Assembly: GCA_027943245.1 (NCBI GenBank)
Contig: JANDJZ010001751.1
Location: 62,001 to 126,000 of the forward strand
Direction: 5' to 3'
Source: Acanthamoeba sp. SK_2022b
Taxonomy: Eukaryota; Discosea; Longamoebia; Acanthamoebidae
Length of the DNA stretch: 64,000 nt
The notes under the pieces were generated by a model. The model was not told the origin of the DNA, did not search any database, and saw only the letters and a list, made by a program, of their open reading frames with translations. Shown in pieces: positions 1 to 9,882 of this stretch; position 1 is the stretch's first letter, and each line of letters starts with the position of its first letter. A program made the position numbers and the translations under genes.

Positions 1-51
1 GTTGATGCGCTCCGGTGCGCTGTAACGCTGAATGGGCTTTTCCTTTCTCAT
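1..51 (-). CDS. fdoI: Formate dehydrogenase-O cytochrome b556 subunit, partial (N-terminus only)
   Basis: Only the first 17 codons are inside the window; the gene runs off the left edge. The visible N-terminus ([17 protein letters not shown]) matches the start of the FdoI/FdnI gamma subunit, the membrane cytochrome b that passes electrons from the iron-sulfur subunit to quinone. Its ATG overlaps the end of the preceding gene by 4 bases (ATGA), which indicates translational coupling in the fdoGHI operon. Confidence 0.85.
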   Translation of the reverse strand, partial: MRKEKPIQRYSAPERIN

Positions 52-950
52 TTGCGCGTCTCCTCGTCGTGCGACTCGTCGTGCTCGTCCTCATCGTCGA
101 CGCGGTTAGGCCCGACGCCGACATAGTGGAACACGCTGGCCGCGAAGGTGGCGGCAAAGCCGATGGCCGCCAGGGGTTTCCACACGCCCTTCCAGAAGGT
201 CACCGCCGGGCTGATGCTCGGGTTGTCCGGCAAACCGTGGTACAGCTGCGGTTTGTCGGCGTGGTGCAGCACGTACATCACGTGCGTGCCGCCCACCCCC
301 GCCGGGTCGTACAGACCGGCGTTCTGGTAGCCGCGGGTGTTCAGCTCGCTGACGCGATCTGCCGCCACCTGCTTCATCGCTTCCTTGGTGCCGAAGTGAA
401 TGGCGCCGGTCGGGCAGGTTTTCACGCAGGCCGGTTCCTGGCCGACGTCCACGCGGTCGACGCACAGGGTGCACTTGTACACCCGGTTGTCGTCCTTGTT
501 CATGCGCGGTACGTCGAACGGGCAGCCGGCGATGCAGTAGCCGCAGCCGATGCAGTGCTCGGACTGGAAGTCGACGATGCCGTTGGCGTACTGAATGATC
601 GCGCCTTCCGACGGGCAGGCCTTCAGGCAGCCCGGATCGGCGCAGTGCATGCAGCCATCCTTGCGGATCAGCCATTCCAGCTTGCCGTTTTCCTCCACCT
701 CGGAGAAGCGCATCACCGTCCACGACTTGGCGGTCAGATCGGCGGGGTTATCGTACACCCCAACGTTGTGCCCCACCTCGTCGCGGATGTCGTTCCATTC
801 GGAACAGGCCACCTGACAGGCCTTGCAGCCGATACAGGTGGTGACATCGATCAGTTTGGCCACTTCTTCCTGGTGGTCACGGGCGCGCGGCGCCGGCGTG
901 AAACCATTGGTGGCGGATTTACGAATGATGTCTTGAGATTGCATGGCCAT
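48..950 (-). CDS. fdoH: Formate dehydrogenase-O iron-sulfur subunit
   Basis: This 300-residue protein is the electron-transfer beta subunit of the periplasm-facing formate dehydrogenase-O. Four ferredoxin-type cysteine clusters are visible in order: [35 protein letters not shown], and CTLC followed by CVKTC. A single C-terminal membrane helix lies near residues 255-275 ([18 protein letters not shown]). The length equals that of E. coli FdoH, and the sequence is near-identical through the cluster region. It lies 12 bases after fdoG and overlaps fdoI, so the three form one operon. The alternative paralogue FdnH is less likely because the N-terminus ([16 protein letters not shown]) follows the FdoH pattern. 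Confidence 0.97.
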   Translation of the reverse strand: MAMQSQDIIRKSATNGFTPAPRARDHQEEVAKLIDVTTCIGCKACQVACSEWNDIRDEVGHNVGVYDNPADLTAKSWTVMRFSEVEENGKLEWLIRKDGCMHCADPGCLKACPSEGAIIQYANGIVDFQSEHCIGCGYCIAGCPFDVPRMNKDDNRVYKCTLCVDRVDVGQEPACVKTCPTGAIHFGTKEAMKQVAADRVSELNTRGYQNAGLYDPAGVGGTHVMYVLHHADKPQLYHGLPDNPSISPAVTFWKGVWKPLAAIGFAATFAASVFHYVGVGPNRVDDEDEHDESHDEETRK

Positions 951-962
951 AATTCGTCTCCG

Positions 963-3900
963 TTACACCTTTTCCACGTTGACCAGGAACGCCTTGAACT
1001 CCGGCGTTTGCGTATTGGCGTCGCCGACGAACGGCGTCAGCGTGTTGGCGATAAAGCCTTTCTTCGCCACCCCTTCGTAACCCCAGTGGATCGGGATACC
1101 GATGGTGTCGACTTCCTGGCCGTGCACCTGCAGCGTGCGAATACGCTTGGTCACCACCGCCTTGGCCTTGATGTAGCCGCGGTTGGAGCTGACCTTCACG
1201 GTGTCGCCCTGCTTGATGCCTTTCTTCTCTGCCAGCTTCTCACCGATCTCCACGAACTGCTCCGGCTGCGCGATGGCGTTCAGCCGCGCGTGCTTGGTCC
1301 AGTAGTGGAAGTGCTCGGTCAGACGATAGGTGGTACCGACGTAAGGGAACTTGTCGGATTTGCCCATCGCCGCCAGATCGTCCTTGAACACGCGCGCCGC
1401 CGGGTTGGACACCACGTTCGGGTGCAGCGGGTTGGTGCCGAGCGGCGTTTCGAACGGCTCGTAGTGTTCAGGGAACGGCCCTTCCGCCATCTTGTCGGTG
1501 GCGAACAGGCGGCCCATGCCCTCCGGCTGCATGATGAACGGCCCGACGTCGCTGCCCGGTGCGGCGGTGCTGTAGTCCGGGATATCGGCCCCGACCCACT
1601 TGGCGCCGTCCCACTCCAGCAGCTGGCGTTTCGGATCCCACGGTTTACCCTGCGGGTCCGCCGAGGCGCGGTTGTACAGGATGCGGCGGTTGAGCGGCCA
1701 TGCCCAGGCCCAGCCCAGCGTATTGCCGAGGCCGGACGGATCGGCGTTGTCGCGCCGCGCCATCTGGTTGCCGGCCGGCGTCCAGCTGCCGGCGAAGATC
1801 CAGCAGCCGCTGGCGGTGGTGCCGTCGTCGCGCAGCTGCGCGAACGAGCTGAGCAGCTCGCCTTTTTTCACCAGCACTTTGCCGTCGGCATCCAGCAGAT
1901 CCGCCAGCGCCTTGCCGTTGTTCTCCTGCGCCACCTCTTCCGGCGACGGGTTGTCCGGCGTCAGGTAGTCCCAGCGCATGTTCAGCACCTGTTCCGGCAC
2001 CGCACCGCCGTCGCGCGCATACATCTCGCGCAGGCGGCTGAAGATGCCCGCCAGGATCTCGCCGTCGTTCAGCGCTTCGCCCGGGGCATCTGCGCCTTTC
2101 CAGTGCCACTGCAGCCAGCGGCCGGAGTTGACGATCGAGCCGTTCTCTTCGGCGAAGCAGGTAGACGGCAGGCGGAACACTTCGGTCTGGATCTGCGAAG
2201 AATCGACGTCGTTGAACTCGCCGTGGTTCTGCCAGAAGTTGGAGGTCTCGGTGTTCAACGGATCGATGGTCACCAGGAACTTCAGCTTGGACAGCGAAGC
2301 CACTACCTTGTTTTTGTTCGGGAACGACGCCACCGGGTTAAAGCCCTGGCAGAAGTAGCCGTTGACCTTGCCCTGCGCCATCATTTCGAAGTACTGCAGC
2401 ACGTCGTAGCCTTTGTCCCACTTCGGCAACCAGTCAAAGCCCCAGCTGTTGTCCTTCTGCGCCTTGTCGCCGTAGAAGGTCTTCATCATGCTGACGAAGA
2501 ATTTCGGGTAGTTGCCCCAGTAGTTCACCTGGCCCGGCAGCAGCGCCTTCGGCGTGTTGGCCTTCAGGTAGGTCTCGAGATCGGTCTGTTTCTCCGACGG
2601 CAGCGTCATGTAGCCCGGCAGGCTCTGCGACAGCAGGCCGAGATCGGTCAGCCCCTGGATGTTGGAGTGGCCGCGCAGCGCGTTGACGCCGCCGCCCGCC
2701 ATGCCCATGTTGCCGAGCAGCAGCTGGATCATCGCCATGGTACGGATGTTCTGCGCGCCGACCGAGTGCTGAGTCCAGCCCAGGGCATACAGGAACGAAG
2801 CGGTTTTATCCGCGACGCAGGTTTCGGCGATGTATTCGCACACCTTGAGGAAATCGTCCTTCGGCGTGCCGCAGATGTTGGTCACCACGTCAGGCGTGTA
2901 GCGGCTCACGTGCTGTTTCAGCATGTTCCACACGCAGCGCGGATCCTGCAGCGTGACGTCGCGCTTGGCGAAGCCGTTCTCGTCGAACTGGTAGTTCCAG
3001 GTGGTTTTGTCGTACTTGCGGTTTTCCGCGTCGTAGCCGCTGAACAAGCCGTCTTCGAAGGCAAAGTCTTCCCGCACCAGCAGGCTGGCGTTGGTGTAGG
3101 CCTCGACGTATTCGCGGTTGAACTTGTTGTTGGTCATCAGATACAGCAACACGCCCGACAGGAAAGCGATGTCGGTCCCGGAGCGGATCGGCGTGTAGAA
3201 GTCCGCCACCGATGCGGTTCGGGTAAAGCGCGGATCGATCACGATCAGCTTGGCATTGTTGTGTATTTTGGCTTCCATCGCCCAGCGGAACCCCACCGGA
3301 TGCGCTTCCGCCGCATTACCGCCCATGACGATAATCAAATTCGCGTTCTTGATATCAACCCAGTGGTTGGTCATCGCACCGCGACCAAATGTTGGAGCAA
3401 GACTTGCTACCGTTGGTCCGTGTCAGACACGCGCCTGGTTGTCTACGGCAAGCATGCCGAGAGCGCGACTAAATTTTTGCGACAGAAAACCGGTTTCGTT
3501 GCTGGCGGCCGAGGCGCACAGCATGCCGGTGGTCAGCCAACGGTTGACGGTAACGCCCTGGTCGTTGGTTTTGATGAAGTTGGCGTCGCGGTCTTCTTTC
3601 ACCAGCTTGGCGATGCGGGTAAAGGCGTCGTCCCAGCTGATGCGTTGCCATTTGTCCGACCCTGGCGCCCGATATTCCGGGTACTTGAGGCGGCTTTCGC
3701 TGTGGATGAAGTCAACCAGGCCGGCGCCTTTCGGGCAAAGCGCGCCGCGGTTTACCGGATGATCCGGATCCCCTTCGATATGGAAAATGCTTTCTTTGGC
3801 GTTCTTGGCGCCATCACCAAGGCTGTACATCAACAGCCCACAGCCGACGGAACAATACGTACAGGTATTACGGGTCTCGCGGGCGCGCAGCAGTTTGTAC

Positions 3901-4010
3901 TGCCGGGTTTCCGCCAACGCCACTTCGGGGGCAAAGCCCAGCGCGGCCACCGTCGTTCCTGCCATACCGCCAGCGCAGATCTTAAAGAACTGCCTTCTGC
4001 TGACCTGCAT
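963..4010 (-). CDS. fdoG: Formate dehydrogenase-O major subunit, selenocysteine-containing
   Basis: This is the catalytic alpha subunit, which oxidises formate to CO2 at a molybdenum bis-MGD centre bound by selenocysteine. The reading frame is interrupted once, by TGA at 3423-3425, and continues in the same frame to 963. Read through as Sec196 it gives 1015 residues, the family length. A twin-arginine signal (SRRQFFK, cleavage after ALA near residue 33) sends the folded enzyme to the periplasm. The N-terminal CxxCxxxC motif (CTYCSVGC) binds a 4Fe-4S cluster. Residues after the Sec (HGPTVASLAPTFGRGAMTNHW) are the conserved Fdo/Fdn context. A good Shine-Dalgarno (AGGAGA) precedes the ATG at 4010. 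The maturation gene fdhD, next to fdoG in E. coli, is not beside it here. Confidence 0.96.
3383..3425 (-). promoter_or_regulatory. Selenocysteine UGA codon with bacterial SECIS hairpin in fdoG
   Basis: The UGA is at 3425-3423. Immediately downstream in the mRNA, GACCAA (3418-3413) pairs with UUGGUC (3388-3383), and an upper stem AGCAAG/CUUGCU (3408-3396) closes a tight apical loop containing the GU needed for SelB recognition. This is the standard position and shape of the element that recruits SelB-Sec-tRNA in formate dehydrogenases. Confidence 0.8.
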
Positions 4011-4328
4011 GGGGGTCTCCTTTCACTCTCGATTGTCACATTGTTCAAATGCGCCTGCCCCGCTAGCGCGGCAAACGCGAATGTCACTGTTGTTATGCTT
4101 GCTACGAACGCCGGCCATATTACCACAGCGTGCTTGTGGTTGTTACACACTCGTGCTCATTCAGTGACCGCATTGGCACATTTCGATACATTTCGGCGTG
4201 GGTGCTCCCTACAGTATAGAGAGTAACCCACGCGCCGGATCGACGGCTTGAGGCGGCCATCCGCCGCCCTCTTCTATCAGTATGTTAGCGCAGCGATTTG
4301 CTCATTAACCACACAGTTCACAGGGCAT

Positions 4329-4365
4329 TGATAATCATTTTCAATATCATTTAATTAACTATAAT
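4329..4365 (+). promoter_or_regulatory. sodA promoter with overlapping Fur box
   Basis: The stretch at 4329-4350 (TGATAATCATTTTCAATATC) closely follows the Fur 19-bp consensus GATAATGATAATCATTATC. A perfect -10 hexamer TATAAT lies at 4360-4365, with a weak -35 (TTTTCA, 4338-4343) 16 bp upstream inside the Fur box. Iron repression of manganese SOD by Fur is established in enterobacteria. The rest of 4011-4428 holds the fdoG leader and no gene that I can support. Confidence 0.75.
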
Positions 4366-4428
4366 GATCCGACTGCTTACGCGGTGCTCGCCCTTTGCGC
4401 CGCCCATACACCACTGGAGATGATGATT

Positions 4429-5049
4429 ATGAGTTATTCACTGCCATCCCTGCCGTACGCTTACGACGCACTGGAACCGCATTTCGACAAGCAGACGATG
4501 GAAATCCATCACACCAAACACCACCAGACCTACGTCAACAACGCCAACACCGTGCTGGAAGCCTACCCTGAGCTGGCCAAATACAGCGTTGAAGAGCTGA
4601 TCCAGGATCTGGATAAAGTACCTGCCGACAAACGCACCTTCATGCGCAATAACGCCGGCGGCCACGCCAACCACAGCTTCTTCTGGAAAAACCTGAAAAC
4701 CGGCACCACGCTGGGCGGCGATCTGAAAGCGGCCATCGAGCGCGATTTTGGCAGCGTTGAGAAATTCCAGGAAGAGTTCGAGAAAGCCGCAGCCACCCGC
4801 TTCGGTTCCGGTTGGGCCTGGCTGGTGCTGAAAGACGGCAAACTGGCCGTGGTGTCTACCGCTAACCAGGACAGCCCACTGATGGGCGAAGCCGTCGCCG
4901 GCGCTTCCGGTTTCCCAATCATCGGTCTGGACGTGTGGGAACACGCTTACTACCTGAAATATCAGAACAAACGCCCTGACTACATCAAGGCGTTCTGGAA
5001 CGTGGTCAACTGGGACGAAGCCGCCGCACGCTTCGCCGCGAAGAAGTAA
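4429..5049 (+). CDS. sodA: Superoxide dismutase [Mn]
   Basis: This cytoplasmic enzyme dismutates superoxide to H2O2 and oxygen. The 206-residue length equals E. coli SodA. The manganese ligands are visible: His in MEIHHTKHH, His in NHSFFW, and Asp and His in [10 protein letters not shown] chose ATG 4429 ([10 protein letters not shown]) because it matches the family N-terminus and sits behind GGAGA at 4416-4420; an in-frame ATG upstream adds a non-conserved extension. The promoter overlaps a Fur box, and a strong terminator follows, so it is a single-gene unit. Confidence 0.98.
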   Translation: MSYSLPSLPYAYDALEPHFDKQTMEIHHTKHHQTYVNNANTVLEAYPELAKYSVEELIQDLDKVPADKRTFMRNNAGGHANHSFFWKNLKTGTTLGGDLKAAIERDFGSVEKFQEEFEKAAATRFGSGWAWLVLKDGKLAVVSTANQDSPLMGEAVAGASGFPIIGLDVWEHAYYLKYQNKRPDYIKAFWNVVNWDEAAARFAAKK

Positions 5050-5071
5050 TTCGCCCCCGTTGATGAAGATG

Positions 5072-5095
5072 CCCGCCACCGGCGGGTATTTTTTT
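5072..5095 (+). terminator. Intrinsic terminator of sodA
   Basis: The stem CCCGCC/GGCGGG (5072-5077 with 5081-5086) has a 3-base loop and is followed by TATTTTTTT. It lies 22 bases after the sodA stop codon. Confidence 0.88.
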
Positions 5096-5174
5096 GCCTG
5101 AAATCCGCTAAAGTTTGACCACTTCTTGCCGATGGTTTGTTCAATTGACGTTCGCCCGGAGAAGGAAAAACGCT

Positions 5175-7103
5175 ATGGCGGCATTGCAAGCATTGGCAGG
5201 AAAGTTCACTCATCTCACCGTAGGTAAAAAGCTCGGTCTCGGCTTCGCGCTGTTGCTGCTGTTGGCGGTCGTCATCGCCGGCACCGGGGCGCAATATCTG
5301 CACATCATCGAATCCCGCGCCGATCGCATCGACTTCAGCAACCGGCTGAACGAGGAGATCAACCAGGCCAAATACAATCGCGCCATGTACGGCCAGACCT
5401 ACCGGCCGGAGTACATTCAGAACAACCGCGCCAATATTGAGAACGCCGTCAAACTGATAGACCAGGGGCAGGCGCTGGACTGGGACGCCCAAAGCCGCAA
5501 GGATCTGCAGCGTCTGGTGACGTTGATCGGGGAATATCAACAGCAGCAAAAAGTCTTTGAGCAGGCGGTCACGGCGAAAGACGCGGTGCGCCAGAGCTGG
5601 AACATGTCGGAAGTGCAGGCCAGCCTGAGCCAAGTGGAACGCCAGCTGACCAACGGCGATCTGCAGCTGGCCTTTATCCAACTGAACCAGAAGCTGACCC
5701 AGGTGCGCTACGGCGCGCGCGGCCTGCTGCTGAGCCTGAACAAGGAAACCGAAGCCCCGCTGATGGCGGCCATCGACGACGCGCGCGACGCGGCCAACGC
5801 CCTGAGCCGCAGGGTCAGCGACGCGCAGCGCCCGCAGCTGCAGCCGCTGCTGGCCGCCCTGGACGATTACAAAAACCGCATCGCGGCTTACCTGCCGGCC
5901 TATGAGCACGAGCAGCAGATCAGCCGGCAGCTCGGCGAACGCGCGCAAGCGATCGGCATGCTGGTCAACGCCTTTATGCAGGACGAGCTGGTGCAGACGC
6001 GCAACAACATCAATCTGGCGCAGCTGCAAATGGGCATCACCACCATGATCGCCATCATCGCCGGGGTGCTTATCGCCTGGCGCATCACGCTGCAGATCAC
6101 CCGTCCGCTGCACAGTACGCTGGCGATGGCGGAACGCATCGCCGGCGGTGACCTGCGCCAGGCGCAGACCAGCACCCGCCGCGACGAGCTGGGGCAGTTG
6201 CTGAACGCGGTGGCGGCCATGAGCCAAAACCTGCGCACCATGATTGAGAAGATCCAGATGGGGGTCAGCCAGGTTTCTACCGCCTCTGCGGAAATCGCCG
6301 CCGGCAACACCGATCTCTCTTCCCGCACCGAGCAGCAGGCGGCGGCGGTCGAGGAAACCGCCGCCAGCATGGAACAGCTGACCGCCACGGTGAAACAGAA
6401 CGCCGACAACGCCCATCACGCCAATCAGCTGGCCACCGATGCCTCGCAGACCGCGCAGCAGGGCGGCAAGCTGGTGGAAAACGTGGTCAGCACCATGCGT
6501 GATATCTCCAGCAGTTCGCAGCGTATCGCCGAAATTACCACCCTGATCAACGGCATTGCCTTCCAGACCAACATCCTGGCGCTCAACGCCGCGGTCGAAG
6601 CGGCGCGCGCCGGCGAACAGGGCCGGGGCTTCTCGGTGGTTGCCAGCGAAGTGCGCAGCCTGGCGAGCCGCAGCGCCCAGGCGGCCAAGGAGATCGAAGG
6701 GCTGATCGCCGAATCGGTCAGCCGGGTGAAAACCGGCACCGAACTGGTGGAAAGCACCGGCAACACCATGGAACAGATCGTCCGCTCGGTCACCCACGTG
6801 CGCGACATCATGGCTGAAATCGCCGCCGCCTCCGATGAGCAGACGCGCGGCATCGCCCAGATTGGCCAGGCGATCGTCGAGATGGACCACACCACCCAGC
6901 AGAACGCCGCGCTGGTGGAAGAGTCCGCCGCCGCCGCCGATTCGCTGGAAGAACAGGCCGACATGCTGCTGCAAAGCGTCTCGGTGTTCCGTTTGGCGGA
7001 GCAGACCGAACCCGCCGCCGTGAAAGCCGCCGCGCCGAAAGCGCCGGCGGTAAAACCCGCGGCCGCCAACGCCGCAGCGGAAGAGAACTGGACCACCTTC
7101 TGA
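5175..7103 (+). CDS. Methyl-accepting chemotaxis protein with helical bimodular ligand domain
   Basis: This 642-residue inner-membrane chemoreceptor has TM1 at about residues 19-37 and TM2 at about 286-304. The roughly 250-residue all-helical periplasmic region between them resembles the HBM sensor type rather than the 4-helix Tar type. A HAMP linker (about 305-357) leads into the kinase-control coiled coil, whose conserved hairpin tip includes GIAFQTNILALNAAVEAA. The C-terminus is NWTTF, a variant of the NWETF pentapeptide that tethers CheR and CheB, so this is a high-abundance-type receptor. I chose ATG 5175 because GGAGAAGG lies just upstream; an ATG at 5115 would add 20 residues without a ribosome site. 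The ligand is not predictable. Confidence 0.93.
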   Translation: MAALQALAGKFTHLTVGKKLGLGFALLLLLAVVIAGTGAQYLHIIESRADRIDFSNRLNEEINQAKYNRAMYGQTYRPEYIQNNRANIENAVKLIDQGQALDWDAQSRKDLQRLVTLIGEYQQQQKVFEQAVTAKDAVRQSWNMSEVQASLSQVERQLTNGDLQLAFIQLNQKLTQVRYGARGLLLSLNKETEAPLMAAIDDARDAANALSRRVSDAQRPQLQPLLAALDDYKNRIAAYLPAYEHEQQISRQLGERAQAIGMLVNAFMQDELVQTRNNINLAQLQMGITTMIAIIAGVLIAWRITLQITRPLHSTLAMAERIAGGDLRQAQTSTRRDELGQLLNAVAAMSQNLRTMIEKIQMGVSQVSTASAEIAAGNTDLSSRTEQQAAAVEETAASMEQLTATVKQNADNAHHANQLATDASQTAQQGGKLVENVVSTMRDISSSSQRIAEITTLINGIAFQTNILALNAAVEAARAGEQGRGFSVVASEVRSLASRSAQAAKEIEGLIAESVSRVKTGTELVESTGNTMEQIVRSVTHVRDIMAEIAAASDEQTRGIAQIGQAIVEMDHTTQQNAALVEESAAAADSLEEQADMLLQSVSVFRLAEQTEPAAVKAAAPKAPAVKPAAANAAAEENWTTF

Positions 7104-7112
7104 TGCCCTCAA

Positions 7113-7134
7113 GCGAGGAACATCTGTTCCTCGC
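7113..7134. terminator. Hairpin between converging genes
   Basis: A perfect 10-bp inverted repeat (GCGAGGAACA / TGTTCCTCGC) lies just after the chemoreceptor stop and 1 base before the end of the converging phosphatase gene. The following U-run is poor (CCTATCTTT), so any termination activity may be weak. Confidence 0.5.
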
Positions 7135-7135
7135 C

Positions 7136-7750
7136 CTATCTTTGTGGCAACAGGTGGGTCGCGACTCCCCAATTCAACAAATTAAAACCAGAGGCGGTCG
7201 CATCAAGCATTGCGTAGCCGCAATTGCGATGACCGTATCTGCGGAGGTCCTCCTGCGGGTCGGCCCCTTTAAGCCACCAAATCAGTGCCTGCAGAGCATG
7301 GCCGTGCGTAACAACACCAAGCGTTTGATTTTGTCCATCGACAGCCAGATCGGACAGACAAGCCATCAGGCGCCAGGCAACCTCATAAGCATTCTCCCCT
7401 CCCCGAGCCGACGCCTCTGCCTTACCGGCAAAGAGGCACTGCGTCGCTTCAGGATAAACGCGCATGGCCTGCGCATAAGATAACCCTTCCAGCTTGCCAA
7501 AATCTTGCTCCTGCAAGCGTTCGTCCATTTGCACAGTACAGCCACATATCTGCGCCAACTTCTCCGCCGTCACACAAGCCCGACCGGCCGGTGAACTGAC
7601 CAGCAAAGTGAGCGATAACATCTGCAACCTAGCGCCAAGCGCCGCGATTTGACGTTGTCCCTCCTCTGTCAGCGGACTGTCACTTCGCCCCTGAATAATT
7701 CCTGAGCGGTTCCATTCTGATTCCGCATGCCTCAATACAATGAAACGCAT
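7136..7750 (-). CDS. Histidine phosphatase family protein
   Basis: This 204-residue protein has the branch-1 histidine phosphatase signature LRHAES near the N-terminus, with phospho-acceptor His8. It also carries the acid/base region ERLQEQDFGKLEG and the second catalytic His in VVTHGHAL. The family includes GpmB-like and CobC-like phosphatases, and the substrate cannot be read from sequence. It is divergent from yiiM across about 130 bases and convergent with the chemoreceptor, so it is probably transcribed alone. Confidence 0.85.
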   Translation of the reverse strand: MRFIVLRHAESEWNRSGIIQGRSDSPLTEEGQRQIAALGARLQMLSLTLLVSSPAGRACVTAEKLAQICGCTVQMDERLQEQDFGKLEGLSYAQAMRVYPEATQCLFAGKAEASARGGENAYEVAWRLMACLSDLAVDGQNQTLGVVTHGHALQALIWWLKGADPQEDLRRYGHRNCGYAMLDATASGFNLLNWGVATHLLPQR

Positions 7751-7881
7751 GGTTCTTTCTCGACGATAAAGGCCTAACTATAGACAGGAAAAACACATCC
7801 TTCCGTACAGGTAAATGCCGAGTAGTTTACGACATCGTCTCAGGCTATGCTGAGCCCTCGACGCGAGACACGGAGGCGCAC

Positions 7882-8553
7882 ATGCATCACCCAGACGTTT
7901 ACATCGGCAATATTCAACCCTACGAAGGCGGGCGCCCCAGCGCCATCGCCAAACGCCAGGTGGATGGCGCCATCCGGCTCACGCCGCTCGGCCTGGAAGG
8001 CGACGAACAGGCGGAAAAAAGCTACCACGGCGGGCCGGATCGCGCGCTGTGCCACTACCCGCGCGAGCATTACGTCCACTGGCGCGAGCAGTTTCCGGCG
8101 CAGGCAGAGCAGTTTTGCGCCCCGGCCTTCGGCGAGAATATCTCCACCGAAGGGCTGACCGAACACAATGTGTTTATGGGCGACATCTTCCGCTGGGGCG
8201 AAGCGCTGATCCAGGTCACCCAGCCGCGCTCACCGTGCTTCAAGCTCAATTATCACTTCGCCATCGAGGACATTTCGGTGCTGATGCAGCAAAGCGGCCG
8301 CTGCGGCTGGCTGTATCGGGTGGTGTCGCCCGGCGCGGTCAGCGGCGATCGTCCGCTGGAGCTGGCGGCGCGCAACAGCGACGTGTCGGTCGCCGAAGCC
8401 ATCGCCATCGCCTGGCACATGCCGTTCGACGCGGAACAGTATCGCCGCCTGTTGGCGGTGGCCGGCCTCTCCGCCAGCTGGAGCAAAACCATGCTCACGC
8501 GGCTTGCCGAAGGGCGCCTCGAGGACTTCAACCGCCGCCTGCTCGGCCGTTGA
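7882..8553 (+). CDS. yiiM: MOSC-domain 6-N-hydroxylaminopurine resistance protein
   Basis: This 223-residue MOSC-domain protein matches E. coli YiiM, a molybdenum-cofactor enzyme that reduces N-hydroxylated bases such as 6-hydroxyaminopurine. The MOSC core (GLEGDEQAEKSYHGGPDRALCHYP) and the cofactor-binding cysteine region (PRSPCFKLNYHF) are both visible. ATG 7882 follows CGGAGGCG at 7871-7878. In E. coli yiiM is also close to sodA, so synteny supports the name. Confidence 0.93.
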   Translation: MHHPDVYIGNIQPYEGGRPSAIAKRQVDGAIRLTPLGLEGDEQAEKSYHGGPDRALCHYPREHYVHWREQFPAQAEQFCAPAFGENISTEGLTEHNVFMGDIFRWGEALIQVTQPRSPCFKLNYHFAIEDISVLMQQSGRCGWLYRVVSPGAVSGDRPLELAARNSDVSVAEAIAIAWHMPFDAEQYRRLLAVAGLSASWSKTMLTRLAEGRLEDFNRRLLGR

Positions 8554-8655
8554 AATCGCGGGCGGAAAAGATGAAAAACGTGCGCCGAATGCCGCGTTAA
8601 CCCTATTCTTCCGCCTATACTGTAGCCGCACGTTTTTTCAGCCAGGAGCCAGGTA

Positions 8656-9435
8656 ATGACCACCCCGATCCATTCGATTCATCACGCCGCCGCCGAAGGC
8701 TATCAGGCCAACGCCGATCGCTATGTGAAAGGCCGGCCGGATTACCCGCCGGAAATCGCCGTCTGGCTGCGTGAAACTATCGGCCTGCACGCCGGCATGA
8801 CGGTCATCGATCTCGGCGCCGGTACCGGCAAGTTTACCCCGCGCCTGCTGGAAACCGGCGCGCAGGTGATCGCCGTCGAACCGGTGCCGCAAATGCTGGA
8901 AAAACTGTCGGCGGCGCTGCCGCAGGTGAAAACGCTGGCGGGCACCGCCGAGGCGATCCCGTTGCCGAACGAGTCGGTCGATGCGGTGGTCTGCGCCCAA
9001 TCCTTCCACTGGTTCGCCACGCCGCAGGCGCTGGCGGAAATCCAGCGCATCCTCAAGCCCGGCGGCAAACTCGGTCTGGTGTGGAACATGCGCGATGCGC
9101 GCGTCGGTTGGGTGCGTAAATTGAATCAGATCGTCGATAGCCACGAAGGCGATGCGCCGCGTTTCTATACCGGCGAATGGCGCAAATTCTTCCCGTTCAA
9201 AGGCTTTGAACCGCTGCAGGAGCAGGTGTTTATGCTGGGTCACCGCGGCGCGGTGGAGGACGTGATCTACAACCGGGTGCGTTCAACCAGCTTTATCGCC
9301 GCGCTGCCGCAGCCGCAACAGGAGCAGGTTATCGAGCAGTTGCGCCAGCTGGTGGCGGAAGAAGAGGAACTGCGGGGCCAGGACACGGTCACCGTGCCCT
9401 ATCAGACCAAGGCGTATTTCACCACCAAGGTCTGA
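8656..9435 (+). CDS. Class I SAM-dependent methyltransferase
   Basis: The 259-residue Rossmann-fold methyltransferase shows motif I (VIDLGAGTGKFTPRLLE), the acidic residue after strand 2 (VIAVEPVPQML) and the downstream CAQSFHWFATPQAL segment typical of the methyltransferase-11 group. AGGAGCCAGG precedes the ATG. The substrate is unknown. It converges on yibL with only 11 bases between stops. Confidence 0.88.
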   Translation: MTTPIHSIHHAAAEGYQANADRYVKGRPDYPPEIAVWLRETIGLHAGMTVIDLGAGTGKFTPRLLETGAQVIAVEPVPQMLEKLSAALPQVKTLAGTAEAIPLPNESVDAVVCAQSFHWFATPQALAEIQRILKPGGKLGLVWNMRDARVGWVRKLNQIVDSHEGDAPRFYTGEWRKFFPFKGFEPLQEQVFMLGHRGAVEDVIYNRVRSTSFIAALPQPQQEQVIEQLRQLVAEEEELRGQDTVTVPYQTKAYFTTKV

Positions 9436-9446
9436 CGCCCGGGGGT

Positions 9447-9809
9447 TCAGAACGCTTTCTTGGCGTAACCGGTGACCGCTTTCAGGCCCATCTCGCGGCC
9501 CAGCGCGGTCATCGGGTGCACCACGATCAGCCCGCGCGCGCTCTTCTTCAGCGCACCCATATCGGCCTGCTCTTTCTTGGTGATCTCGCGGCTGAACGGC
9601 AGCTTGCTCAGCTTCTGCGCTTCGGCGCTCAGCTTCTCGCCGCGCACGTCTTTCAGGCGCTCGATCTCCGTCGCCAGTTTCTCTTTCTCTTTGGTGTGCT
9701 GCGCGATCAACTCAGGGTTGCCCTGTTGGATCACGGTGGCGTCTTTGTGGTTCAAGGCGTCCAGCAGGTCGCTCAGGCGCTTGATCTCTGCCTTTTCTTT
9801 CTCTTTCAT
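9447..9809 (-). CDS. yibL: YibL family ribosome-associated protein
   Basis: This small, charged, 120-residue protein is the same length as E. coli YibL. It has a coiled-coil N-terminal half (residues 1-65, rich in K/E/L) and the conserved C-terminal block [15 protein letters not shown] followed by [15 protein letters not shown]. coli YibL co-sediments with ribosomes; its molecular role is unknown. In E. coli it lies next to mtlR, and here it is about 2.3 kb from mtlR, separated by the MocR/LysE pair. Confidence 0.93.
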   Translation of the reverse strand: MKEKEKAEIKRLSDLLDALNHKDATVIQQGNPELIAQHTKEKEKLATEIERLKDVRGEKLSAEAQKLSKLPFSREITKKEQADMGALKKSARGLIVVHPMTALGREMGLKAVTGYAKKAF

Positions 9810-9882
9810 GGTCTCTGGCCCGTTGTGCCCAAAATGGCACGCTAATCAATGATACCGGCATTGTAGCAAAAGGCGCGCGCCG

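Noticed and set aside
3423..3425. Premature stop making fdoG a pseudogene
   Set aside because: The TGA sits at the exact selenocysteine position of the family and is followed by a good SECIS hairpin.
15..4226. A very long open frame on the plus strand (about 1400 codons)
   Set aside because: It is antisense to fdoI, fdoH and fdoG, has no ribosome site and its translation is rich in Arg/His/Val as expected for the complement of GC-rich codons.
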